From the NCBI GenBank assembly GCA_028278465.1, contig JANQEF010000181.1:1-17016 (forward strand): DNA of 17,016 nucleotides. The letters are read 5' to 3'. Under the pieces are notes generated by a model. It was not told the origin of the DNA. It saw only the letters and a list, made by a program, of their open reading frames with translations, and made no database searches. Source of the DNA: Dehalococcoidia bacterium (lineage in GTDB: Bacteria; Chloroflexota; Dehalococcoidia; Lucifugimonadales; Lucifugimonadaceae). Each line of letters opens with the position of its first letter. Position 1 is the first letter of the stretch. The position numbers were made by a program, and so were the translations under genes. Positions 1 to 6,308 of the stretch are shown here, in pieces.

Positions 1-647
1 TCTGCGAAGTCGAGCGTGTGCGGTGGCAGCATCTGCAGGAACGACGCCGACTCGGCCACGTTGTAACGGTGGTGCAGGTCAGTGCCGATCACCGGCGCTA
101 CGCCGATGGCCTCTCGCAGCTTGATCAGCCCTTCCGCCAGCCGCGGCAGGTGCTCACGCGGTTCGAACAGGTTCTCTTCCTGTCCACGCGGCGCGTTGTG
201 ATGGATGCGCAGACAGTTGAAGCCATCTGCAAGGCAACGCTTCGCTATCTCGATCATGTGTTCCGGCGAGTCGCCGTCGCCGGTGGCGAAGGTCGGAACG
301 TAATCGCGGTGCTTGCCGCCCAGCAGCTCGTAGACAGGCACGCCGAGCTTCTTGCCGACGATGTCGTACAGCGCGATATCGATGGCCGAGATCGCCGCGG
401 TCATCGTGCGGCCGCCTTCGAAGTACTGGCTGCGGTACATCTCCTGCCACAGCGCGCCACGTCGCATCGGGTCGCGGCCCACGAGGAACTCGCGGTAATG
501 GTCGACGATGCCCTTGACGCCGAGCTCCCGGCTCGAAAGGCCGGACTCGCCCCAGCCGTAGATGCCTTCGTCCGTCTCGATTTTGACGAGCGTCTGGTTG
601 CGGGTGCCGACCCACACCGGAAAGCTCTTGATATCGCTGATCTTCAT
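1..647 (-). CDS. Enolase-superfamily (mandelate racemase/muconate lactonizing type) dehydratase, C-terminus cut by window edge
   Basis: The frame is open from an ATG at 645-647 (minus strand) to the window edge, giving 215 residues of a family that is usually about 370-400 aa. The N-terminal capping domain is clear at residues 1-115, with 'KIETDEGIYGWGES' near 22-35 and 'AAISAIDIALYDIVGKKLG' near 84-102. The (beta/alpha) barrel begins near 118. A D-x-H motif at Asp190/His192 ('GTDLHHRY') matches the first metal ligand and His of galactonate- or mannonate-dehydratase-like members. These enzymes abstract the proton alpha to a carboxylate, usually on sugar acids, in the cytoplasm. No K-x-K pair is seen at the end of the second barrel strand ('CLRIHH', 145-150), so a racemase of the mandelate type is unlikely. 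The remaining metal-binding Glu residues lie outside the window, and the substrate cannot be told. The acyl-CoA dehydrogenase lies upstream on the same strand, 136 bp away. Confidence 0.88.
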   Translation of the reverse strand, partial: MKISDIKSFPVWVGTRNQTLVKIETDEGIYGWGESGLSSRELGVKGIVDHYREFLVGRDPMRRGALWQEMYRSQYFEGGRTMTAAISAIDIALYDIVGKKLGVPVYELLGGKHRDYVPTFATGDGDSPEHMIEIAKRCLADGFNCLRIHHNAPRGQEENLFEPREHLPRLAEGLIKLREAIGVAPVIGTDLHHRYNVAESASFLQMLPPHTLDFA

Positions 648-783
648 TTTCTTGTCCCGGACCTGCGGCGCTGGAGGATGAGTGAAGCGGTTTCGCGGGC
701 GCAACGATACTCTGATCCCTGCCAGTGCGGAGCGAGTTCGCCGTGGGTAGCCGTGCAGATAGCGCGAAAAACGGCTGCGCCCG

Positions 784-1944
784 CTAGACCTCGTAGCGCT
801 TGAGCAGGTTCTTCGCGATCACCAGGCGCTGAATCTCGTTCGTGCCCTCGCCGATGATCATCAGCGGCGCGTCCCGGTAGTAGCGCTCCAGCGGCAGGTC
901 CTTGGTGAACCCGTAGCCGCCATGAATTCGCATGGCGTCCATCGTCACCTCGCCGCAGATCTCGCTCGCGTACAGCTTCGCCATCCCCGCTTCGAGGTCG
1001 ATCCGCTCGCCGCTGTCCTTGCGCTGCGCGGCGTCCATAGTCATCAGGCGGGCGGCGTGGATCTTAGTAGCCATATCTGCCAGCAGGTTCTGGATCGACT
1101 GCTGCTGAGCGATCGGCTTGCCGAACGTCTCGCGCTGCTGCGCGTACTTGATCGCAGCCTCGAACGCCGCGTCCGCAACGCCAACAGCCCGCGCCGCAAC
1201 GTTGATCCGCCCGGTCTCCAGCGCGTCCATCACCTGGTAGAAGCCCTGCCCTTCGGTGCCGCCGATCACCTCGGCAGCCGCGACGCGATAGTCCTGGAAC
1301 ACCAGCTCAGTGGTGTCGACGCCGCGGTAGCCGAGTTTGTCTAGGTGCGTTCCGGCGGTGAAGCCGGGGCCTTTCTCGGCGACGAAGCCGGTTATGCCGC
1401 GGTGCGGCGGGTCAGCTTCCATGTCGGTCTTGGCGAGGAGGAAGAAGACGTCGCCGTGCTCACCGTTGGTGATGAAGAGCTTTGTGCCGTTGACGACGTA
1501 CTCTTCGCCGTCCTTCACGGCACGAGTCTTCATCGCAGCGACGTCGCTGCCGCCGCCGGGCTCGGTCAGCGCCAGTCCGCCGCGCTTCTTGCCGGCTGCG
1601 AGGTCGGGCAGCCAGCGCTGCTTCTGATCTTCGGTGCCGTTTTTGGCGAGGGCGTGGGTGAGGATGGAGTGGGTGCCGATGGGGCCGGTGATGGAGAGCC
1701 AGCCCTTTGCGAGCTCTTCGAAGACGGCAGCGTAGGTGGTGTGGTCGAGGCCGAGGCCGCCGTACTGCTCAGGGACGGTGATGCCGAAGAGGCCCATTTC
1801 GGCCATCTGGTCGACGAGTTCAGTCGGATAGGTGTCGAGCAGGTCGTGCTCAGCAGCCTGCGGCACGACCTCGCGCTGAACAAAGTCGCGAACAGTGGCG
1901 AGGATCTGGGAGCGGAGTTCGGTTGTGGGGTCGGTGGATGTCAT
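784..1944 (-). CDS. Acyl-CoA dehydrogenase
   Basis: This is a complete 386-aa flavoenzyme of the usual family length. It oxidises acyl-CoA to trans-2-enoyl-CoA, using FAD and passing electrons to an electron-transfer flavoprotein, in fatty-acid or branched-chain amino-acid breakdown. The helical N-terminal domain covers about 5-120. The beta domain shows the flavin/substrate motif 'LALTEPGGGSD' at 124-134 and 'FITNGEHGDVF' at 158-168. The C-terminal helical domain has 'QQRETFGKPIAQQQ' at 269-282, 'RIHGGYGF' at 339-346 and 'GEGTNEIQR' at 365-373. Glu366 sits at the catalytic-base position used by short- and medium-chain enzymes. The start is the ATG at 1942-1944; I see no clear Shine-Dalgarno sequence. 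A repeat element with inverted termini begins 14 bp upstream of the start codon, so the native promoter is inside or beyond that element. Chain-length specificity cannot be assigned. Confidence 0.95.
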   Translation of the reverse strand: MTSTDPTTELRSQILATVRDFVQREVVPQAAEHDLLDTYPTELVDQMAEMGLFGITVPEQYGGLGLDHTTYAAVFEELAKGWLSITGPIGTHSILTHALAKNGTEDQKQRWLPDLAAGKKRGGLALTEPGGGSDVAAMKTRAVKDGEEYVVNGTKLFITNGEHGDVFFLLAKTDMEADPPHRGITGFVAEKGPGFTAGTHLDKLGYRGVDTTELVFQDYRVAAAEVIGGTEGQGFYQVMDALETGRINVAARAVGVADAAFEAAIKYAQQRETFGKPIAQQQSIQNLLADMATKIHAARLMTMDAAQRKDSGERIDLEAGMAKLYASEICGEVTMDAMRIHGGYGFTKDLPLERYYRDAPLMIIGEGTNEIQRLVIAKNLLKRYEV

Positions 1945-1957
1945 TGGGTTCGTTGAG

Positions 1958-2175
1958 TTTGGTAGGGGCGCCGCTTGCTGCGCCCGGACCCGGCTGCGGC
2001 CGGGTCGTCGGTGCCGCCAACGCCAGAACGTCGCTTCTCGCAGCGGGAGAACGTGCAGGATGAGGGAGAAGTGGGTCCACGTCTAGAGGTCGGATCCCTC
2101 GACCCGCGGTCGTGATGACAAACTACCGCCGGCCGGAACGGCCGACCGGGCGCAGCAAGCGGCACCCCTACCAAA
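1958..2175. mobile_element. MITE-like element, 218 bp, with 30-bp terminal inverted repeats (copy 1)
   Basis: The ends 1958-1987 and 2146-2175 are inverted repeats matching at 29 of 30 positions (one C/T difference). Each end contains its own small GGGCGC/GCGCCC dyad around 'GCTTGCT'. The interior has no credible ORF. It carries GC-rich hairpins (for example the dyad at 1988-2002) and a diverged piece of the same sequence found in the array at 2340-2440 ('GCAGGATGAGGGAGAAGTG'). A related element with the same type of ends lies at 13678-13905. Small size, inverted ends, no coding capacity and more than one copy fit a non-autonomous miniature transposable element. I could not identify a clear target-site duplication, so a dispersed hairpin repeat that never transposed by transposase is the alternative. 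Confidence 0.6.
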
Positions 2176-2194
2176 ACACGAATGACCTACCCTC

Positions 2195-2950
2195 TAACTC
2201 CCTCCCTGGCTGGTAGGGAGGATGGCGTATTTCTTGAGCGGAGCGGCAGCGAAGTCGAAGGATCTCTGCGGGGGAGGGTGGGCCTGACAAGATCAGTCGG
2301 CTGCGAAAGAGACCCTTCGACTTCGCTCAGGGAACACCACACCGACTCCGCCCTTCTCTCAGCGGGAGAAGGTGCAGGATGAGGGAGAAGTGGACCCACA
2401 TTGATCAGTCAGATCTCTCCCTTCGGTCGAGATGACAACGTCTGAACCTCTCCCTCACCTCAATCCTCTCCCAGCGGGAGAGGAAGCAACCACCGACCCA
2501 CTCTCTAACTCCCTCCCAAGCTGGGAGGGAGGATGGTGTGTTTCCTGAGCGGAGCGTCAGCGAAGTCGAAGGATCTCTGCGGGGGAGAGTGAGCCTGACA
2601 AGATCAGTCGGCTCCTCAAGAGACCCTTCGACTTCGCTCAGGGAACACGCCTCATCCCTGGACCGGCCCAGGATGGCGGCACGTTCCTTCTACCAGCGGG
2701 AGAAGGTGCAGGATGAGGGAGAAGTGATGTCACATTGACCAGTCAGATCTCTCCCTTCGGTCGAGATGACAAAGTGAAAACTTCTCCCTCACCTCAGTCC
2801 TCCCCGGCTGGGAGGGAGGATGGCGTGTTTACTGAGCGGAGCGTCAGCGAAGTCGAAGGATCTCTGGTGCGGAGACTCGCCCTGACAAGATGAGTTGGCT
2901 CCACAAGAGGCCCTCACCCGCAAGCGGGTACCCGTCGCTCAGGGAACACG
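2195..2950. repeat. Three degenerate tandem units of a ~290-310 bp hairpin-rich intergenic repeat
   Basis: Three units start near 2195, 2506 and 2795. Each opens with a CTCCCTCC...GGGAGGAT hairpin. Next comes a large inverted repeat whose left arm contains 'GCGAAGTCGAAGGATCTCT' and whose right arm contains 'AGAGACCCTTCGACTTCGC'. The left arms begin at 2231, 2542 and 2829, and the right arms near 2308, 2619 and 2907. Units 1 and 2 then continue with 'GCGGGAGAAGGTGCAGGAT', a 31-bp block (2408-2438 and 2742-2772, identical) and a pyrimidine-rich tract. The third unit ends after its right arm. The 31-bp block recurs in inverted orientation at 13762-13792 with two mismatches. The short reading frames across the array translate the repeat itself and are not genes. 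The repeat probably arose by unequal crossover or repeated insertion of a dispersed family. Confidence 0.75.
2916..2929. repeat. Short perfect hairpin replacing part of a repeat arm
   Basis: The dyad ACCCGC-AA-GCGGGT sits in the right arm of the third repeat unit. Units 1 and 2 have the short 'TTCGACT' segment here; unit 3 has about 21 different bases (2914-2934). It looks like a small insertion or replacement in the arm. Confidence 0.5.
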
Positions 2951-2961
2951 CCATCCGCCTC

Positions 2962-2967
2962 TAGAAT
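2962..2967 (+). promoter_or_regulatory. -10 box (TAGAAT) for clpS, probably leaderless
   Basis: TAGAAT matches the sigma-70 -10 consensus at 5 of 6 positions and ends 6 nt before the clpS ATG. No Shine-Dalgarno sequence is present, so transcription would start at or next to the start codon. I see no good -35 box; the upstream bases belong to the last repeat unit. Confidence 0.45.
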
Positions 2968-2973
2968 GGGCGC

Positions 2974-3258
2974 ATGACTAGCGCTCCACAGACTGAAGAG
3001 CTGCATCGGACGCTGCTGGACCACATCCCGCACTACGCGGTGATCCTGCACAACGACGAGGTCCACTCGATGGACTTCGTTGTGGACTCTCTTCTGAAGA
3101 GTGTGCCCGGCCTCACGCAGCCCGAGGCGATCGACATCATGCTGGAGACGCACGAGAAGGGCAAAGGCGTCGTGATCGTCTGTCCGCTGGAGCAGGCCGA
3201 GCACTACCGCGACCGCATACAGTCGTTCACGCTGGGCTGCAGCATCGAGCCCACCTGA
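2974..3258 (+). CDS. clpS: ATP-dependent Clp protease adaptor ClpS
   Basis: This 94-aa protein is the typical ClpS length and aligns along its whole length. ClpS binds proteins with destabilising N-terminal residues (N-degrons) and delivers them to the ClpA or ClpC unfoldase of the cytoplasmic Clp protease. Visible family features are 'YAVILHNDEVHSMDFVV' at 21-37, which contains the Asn27-Asp28 pair that grips the N-degron amino group and Met33 at the pocket-gate position. His60 in 'LETHEKGKG' corresponds to the conserved pocket His. The tail 'LGCSIEP' at 87-93 is the usual C-terminal strand. The N-terminal extension (1-19) that enters the unfoldase is present. No clp ATPase gene is adjacent, and the next gene is convergent with only 15 bp between the stops. 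The start is the first ATG, supported by a -10 box 6 nt upstream. Confidence 0.96.
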   Translation: MTSAPQTEELHRTLLDHIPHYAVILHNDEVHSMDFVVDSLLKSVPGLTQPEAIDIMLETHEKGKGVVIVCPLEQAEHYRDRIQSFTLGCSIEPT

Positions 3259-3273
3259 GCCGCCACGAACCTG

Positions 3274-4374
3274 CTAACGCCCGACACCCAGGGATCCCAG
3301 GTTTCGCCGCACCGGCGCAGTCCCGCCACCCGGAGCATCGTTGTCCGTGAACTCAAAATCGTCATAGCGCGAGGTCCAGGACCGGCGAACATTGTCGAAG
3401 ATGCCGCTGTGACCGCTGCCCGTGATCGCCGAAGCGTCGGTATCGGTATGCGAAAGCGTGGGCGTGCCCGGTTCAGACACCGTTGTGAGCCACTCCGTGT
3501 AGTCGAGCGCAGGATCGCCAGAGCCGTCGTTCTCGATCACGAGGCGTTGCCATCGCGGGTCGGTGTTGTTGCCGTGATTGGCCGAAGCGATTTCGCTGCG
3601 GCTCTCGTCGACAACCCGGTACATCCGGGTGTCGTGGCCAGACAAGTTGTGCGTTACGGCGTAGTAGAAGCTGTCGAACCCTCCGCCAACCTCTGTTCGC
3701 ACTGCGGGGCCGCTAACCCTTCGCTCCACCGTCTTGAAGGCGACGTTCATGTCCGTTGCCTGTTCGTCGGTGTAAGTGTGGGTCGCACCGGCCTGCCGGA
3801 GTGCTCCTCCGGTACTGACAGCAACTCTTCCTGCGTTGCTCAGGATGTCCCTGTCATAGTCCGAAGGCACGCCACCGAACCGGTCCAGCGTGTCCATCAG
3901 CGTGGTGGTCCAGACAGAAGGCCACGGATCGTCGTCAGTGCCTGTCCACGTCTCGTTGAAGGTGCCTCGACGGCCGCTGGTCTTTCGACCGGTCAGCTGG
4001 TCCGGCAGGAATCGCGCCAGGAGGCTCGTCTTGTCTGACGGGTCGACCTTCCGCAGCGGCGCCATCGTCTTTTCGAAGTGAGACAGGAACTCTCGTGCAC
4101 GCCGATGAGCGCCCGTTTCGATCCACGCCCTGGCCCTGGTGAGCGTGTCGCCGAGATCGACGACCTCCGGGATGGACTCGTGGTCGGCGACGTAGCCGTC
4201 AGGTCCGGACACAACGATTAGGCGGCCGATGCCGTCTATGGAGTGGATGCTGTGCGTCGACTGCGGTGATGGGTCCGATTTCCATTGCCGCTGGATGGTC
4301 TCGAAGTCCCGCGGCCAAACGAGCGTGCCCTGGTCGTCGACGTCCCACGGAGTCCAGAAGTACCGCTCTGCCAT
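3274..4374 (-). CDS. Hypothetical protein, 366 aa
   Basis: I do not recognise this family. The coding call rests on a long uninterrupted frame with high-GC codon use, an ATG at 4372-4374 and a good Shine-Dalgarno (GGGGAG, 9 nt spacer). The protein looks soluble, with no signal peptide and no membrane segment. The N-terminus is Trp/Asp-rich ('RYFWTPWDVDDQGTLVWPRDF', residues 4-24, opens a compact domain). Residues 75-110 look helical and basic. The second half (from about 190) is rich in Ser, Thr, Asp and Gly, with aromatic strands such as 'DSFYYAVTHNLSGHD' and 'PRWQRLVIENDGSGD', suggesting a beta-rich domain. The C-terminus is Gly/Pro-rich. It is convergent with clpS and lies 210 bp downstream of the Nudix gene stop on the same strand. 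No function is proposed. Confidence 0.75.
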   Translation of the reverse strand: MAERYFWTPWDVDDQGTLVWPRDFETIQRQWKSDPSPQSTHSIHSIDGIGRLIVVSGPDGYVADHESIPEVVDLGDTLTRARAWIETGAHRRAREFLSHFEKTMAPLRKVDPSDKTSLLARFLPDQLTGRKTSGRRGTFNETWTGTDDDPWPSVWTTTLMDTLDRFGGVPSDYDRDILSNAGRVAVSTGGALRQAGATHTYTDEQATDMNVAFKTVERRVSGPAVRTEVGGGFDSFYYAVTHNLSGHDTRMYRVVDESRSEIASANHGNNTDPRWQRLVIENDGSGDPALDYTEWLTTVSEPGTPTLSHTDTDASAITGSGHSGIFDNVRRSWTSRYDDFEFTDNDAPGGGTAPVRRNLGSLGVGR

Positions 4375-4584
4375 GGTCCGCCGCTCCCCCGCCGTTTTCC
4401 TGTGCCGTCCCGGTCTCGCGTGTTGCGTTGGAGGCGCGGCCAGACTGAGGACGCGCCGTTGAATGCAACGTAGCGCGTAGGGGTGTCGGTTACATCCCTT
4501 GTGTCAGGACGGGTGAGGCAGCGCGATGAGGCGAACTGAGCGGGCAGGCGAATGAAAGATGGGAGGCAGTTCTGGCTTAGCCGG

Positions 4585-5028
4585 TCACCAGCCGAGGGCG
4601 ACGCGCAGCTTTTCGGCCGCGTCCACTGTGGCACGGGTCCAGTCAGGCGCCTTCGGGTGAACGGCAATCTCGTCCGCGGTCAACCACTCGATCGCCGCCA
4701 CTTCGTCGGGGTCGGCGGCATGGGCATTGCCGCTTTCAAACCGGCAAAGGAACGCGATGTCCACCACCGGCTCACCGGTCTCCAGCGTGAACCGGTTGCT
4801 GCGGACGTACGCCATCTCGCCGACCGTGACGTCGACCTCTTCGAGAAGCTCCCGCCGCAGCGTGTCTTCGACAACGTCGTCTCCGTCGGCGTCGTATTCG
4901 ACCTTGCCGCCGGGAGGAGCCAGCAGGCCGGGCGCCTGTGCCTCGTTCTCACCGCGAACGATCATCAGGTACCGGCCGTCACGAACGATCAGCCCCTGCG
5001 TATTCACAACGAAAGCGGGTAGTGGCAT
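4585..5028 (-). CDS. Nudix hydrolase family protein
   Basis: From the ATG at 5026-5028 this encodes 147 aa, a normal Nudix length. Nudix enzymes hydrolyse nucleoside diphosphates linked to another moiety, using Mg2+ bound by the Nudix box. Here the box reads 'GGKVE', then a 4-residue acidic insertion, then 'RRELLEEVDV'. The two catalytic Glu of R-E-x-x-E-E are kept. The first conserved Glu is Asp, and the Gly after the EE pair is also Asp. The N-terminus 'AFVVNTQGLIVRDGRYLMIVRGE' begins a standard Nudix beta strand, and 'AAIEWLTADEI' near the C-terminus matches the conserved strand after the box. The frame extends upstream into the tRNA gene, but that part is not translated in any sensible model. 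The start codon is 21 bp after the tRNA CCA end on the same strand, without a clear Shine-Dalgarno, so co-transcription with the tRNA is possible. Substrate is unknown. Confidence 0.88.
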   Translation of the reverse strand: MPLPAFVVNTQGLIVRDGRYLMIVRGENEAQAPGLLAPPGGKVEYDADGDDVVEDTLRRELLEEVDVTVGEMAYVRSNRFTLETGEPVVDIAFLCRFESGNAHAADPDEVAAIEWLTADEIAVHPKAPDWTRATVDAAEKLRVALGW

Positions 5029-5049
5029 GGGAGTACACCGTGCTCTGAG

Positions 5050-5125
5050 TGGTACCCCTGGCAGGACTCGAACCTGCGACACGCGGTTTAGGAAACCGCT
5101 GCTCTATCCTCTGAGCTACAGGGGC
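5050..5125 (-). tRNA. tRNA-Arg (anticodon CCT), with encoded CCA
   Basis: The minus strand folds into a full cloverleaf. The acceptor stem is GCCCCTG/CAGGGGT; the first pair is a G-U wobble. The D arm contains 'AGCTCAGAGGATAGAGC'. The anticodon stem GCGGT/ACCGC encloses loop TTCCTAA with anticodon CCT, which reads AGG. The T arm contains 'GGTTCGAGTCC'. The discriminator is A (5053), followed by genome-encoded CCA at 5050-5052. Confidence 0.96.
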
Positions 5126-5134
5126 GCAGACTTC

Positions 5135-5140
5135 ATTCTA
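5135..5140 (-). promoter_or_regulatory. -10 box (TAGAAT) for tRNA-Arg
   Basis: On the minus strand TAGAAT lies 9 nt before the mature tRNA 5' end, the right distance for a transcript starting just upstream of it. A weak -35 (GTGCCA, 4 of 6 matches, 5158-5163) sits 17 bp further up. Confidence 0.5.
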
Positions 5141-5203
5141 AGTTGAAAGCGAGCGGCTGGCACCTGCAAGGTTTGCGCAGCCGTGCATCGATATCGGAAC
5201 CAC

Positions 5204-5209
5204 TACAAT
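5204..5209 (+). promoter_or_regulatory. -10 box candidate (TACAAT) for the methyltransferase gene
   Basis: TACAAT matches the -10 consensus at 5 of 6 positions and lies about 36 nt before the TTG start codon. No convincing -35 box is seen. Confidence 0.35.
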
Positions 5210-5245
5210 CTCGCCGTTCCGCATTCTGGATCAAGGAGCATCACA

Positions 5246-6256
5246 TTGGTTTCGGACGCCCATCGCAAAGTTGGAGAGCTGATCAACGGCTACCGGGTGA
5301 CCCAGATCGTCGGCGTCGCCGCCCACCTGGGTATCGCGGACCTCCTGGCAGGCGGACCGAAAACGGCCTCAGAGCTTGCGACCGAAACAGGCAGTCACGA
5401 AAGATCGCTCTACAGGGTTCTCAGGGCCCTGGCCGGATACGGCCTCCTCGACGAGATAGAGGGCGACAAGTTTGCGCTGACCGAAATGGGCTCGACCCTC
5501 AGGTCCGACCGCCCCGATTCGTGGTTACAGATGGCGTTGCTTGCATCTGGAGACTTCTTCTGGAAACCATGGGGCCAACTGCTGCACGGCGTGAAGACCG
5601 GTGAGTTGCCTTCGGCGCAGGGGCTCGGCATGGCGGTTCGAGAGTTCTTCGATCAGAACCCTGAAGTGCGTCGGACATTTGACGACGGGCAGACATCCAA
5701 CACTGTCACGACAACTCAGAACATCGTCGACGCATACGACTTCTCAGGCGCATCTAAAGTGGTCGACCTGGGAGGAGGACAGGGTGAGCTGCTCGCGGCC
5801 GTCCTCTCAAAGAACGCGCACCTGCAGGGTGTTCTGATCGACCTGCCCAATGTAGTCGAGGGAGCAAGGGCGCAACTCATTGAGGATCCGGACCTGGCAA
5901 AACGGGTCGAGATACTGGGGATCGATGCGTTCGAGGCTCCGCTCCCAACGGCAGACACCTACATGATGAAAGCTGTGATCCACGGCCTCGGGGACGACCG
6001 AGGTACCGTTTTGCTGACCAGGATCAAGGACGCACTGCAGCCGGGAGGCCGGGTGCTGATCATCGAAACGGTTATACCCGATTTCGGCGACGCATCTCCG
6101 TTGATGCACTTCGATCTGAACATGATGGTCATGAGCGGCGGTGTCCAGCGGACCGTGGCCGAGTACCGAGACCTGTTGTCGAGCGTCGGCTACAGGCTGG
6201 AACGAGTGATCGAGACAGGCGCTCCACAGAGCATCGTCGAAGCCGTTCCTGACTAG
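5246..6256 (+). CDS. SAM-dependent O-methyltransferase, family 2 (COMT-like)
   Basis: The protein is 336 aa, the normal length for Methyltransf_2 enzymes, which transfer a methyl group from S-adenosylmethionine, usually to a hydroxyl of an aromatic or polyketide-like small molecule. The N-terminal winged-helix dimerisation domain spans about 8-80 ('LYRVLRALAGYGLLDE' at 56-71). The SAM-binding loop is 'VVDLGGGQG' at 172-180, with the acidic residue after strand 2 in 'VLIDLP' at 196-201. His246 in 'AVIHGLGDD' is at the catalytic-base position of the plant COMT family, followed by the conserved 'LQPGGRVLIIE'. I chose the TTG at 5246 because AAGGAG (5233-5238) lies 7 nt upstream and the N-terminus then fits the family. 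A GTG at 5183 would add 21 unrelated residues and overlap the -10 candidate. The gene stands alone between the tRNA and convergent lipoprotein genes, so its substrate is unknown. Confidence 0.93.
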   Translation: MVSDAHRKVGELINGYRVTQIVGVAAHLGIADLLAGGPKTASELATETGSHERSLYRVLRALAGYGLLDEIEGDKFALTEMGSTLRSDRPDSWLQMALLASGDFFWKPWGQLLHGVKTGELPSAQGLGMAVREFFDQNPEVRRTFDDGQTSNTVTTTQNIVDAYDFSGASKVVDLGGGQGELLAAVLSKNAHLQGVLIDLPNVVEGARAQLIEDPDLAKRVEILGIDAFEAPLPTADTYMMKAVIHGLGDDRGTVLLTRIKDALQPGGRVLIIETVIPDFGDASPLMHFDLNMMVMSGGVQRTVAEYRDLLSSVGYRLERVIETGAPQSIVEAVPD

Positions 6257-6308
6257 GTATACAGCGTCCGCTGGCTCCTCAAGCGGGCCGGTGTCTCGGC
6301 TTCCGTCG

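Noticed and set aside
18..803. 261-aa plus-strand frame opposite the enolase-superfamily gene
   Set aside because: The minus strand gives an unmistakable family match; the plus frame has no recognisable features.
2182..2738. Similar 66-aa reading frames in two repeat units
   Set aside because: They are translations of the repeat itself, low in ordinary coding character, and are broken in the third unit.
2195..2950. Possible CRISPR array
   Set aside because: Units are about 300 bp, degenerate and hairpin-rich, with no short identical repeats, unique spacers or cas genes.
5029..5082. Extension of the Nudix frame into the tRNA gene
   Set aside because: It would need translation through tRNA T-arm sequence; the ATG at 5028 fits the family N-terminus.
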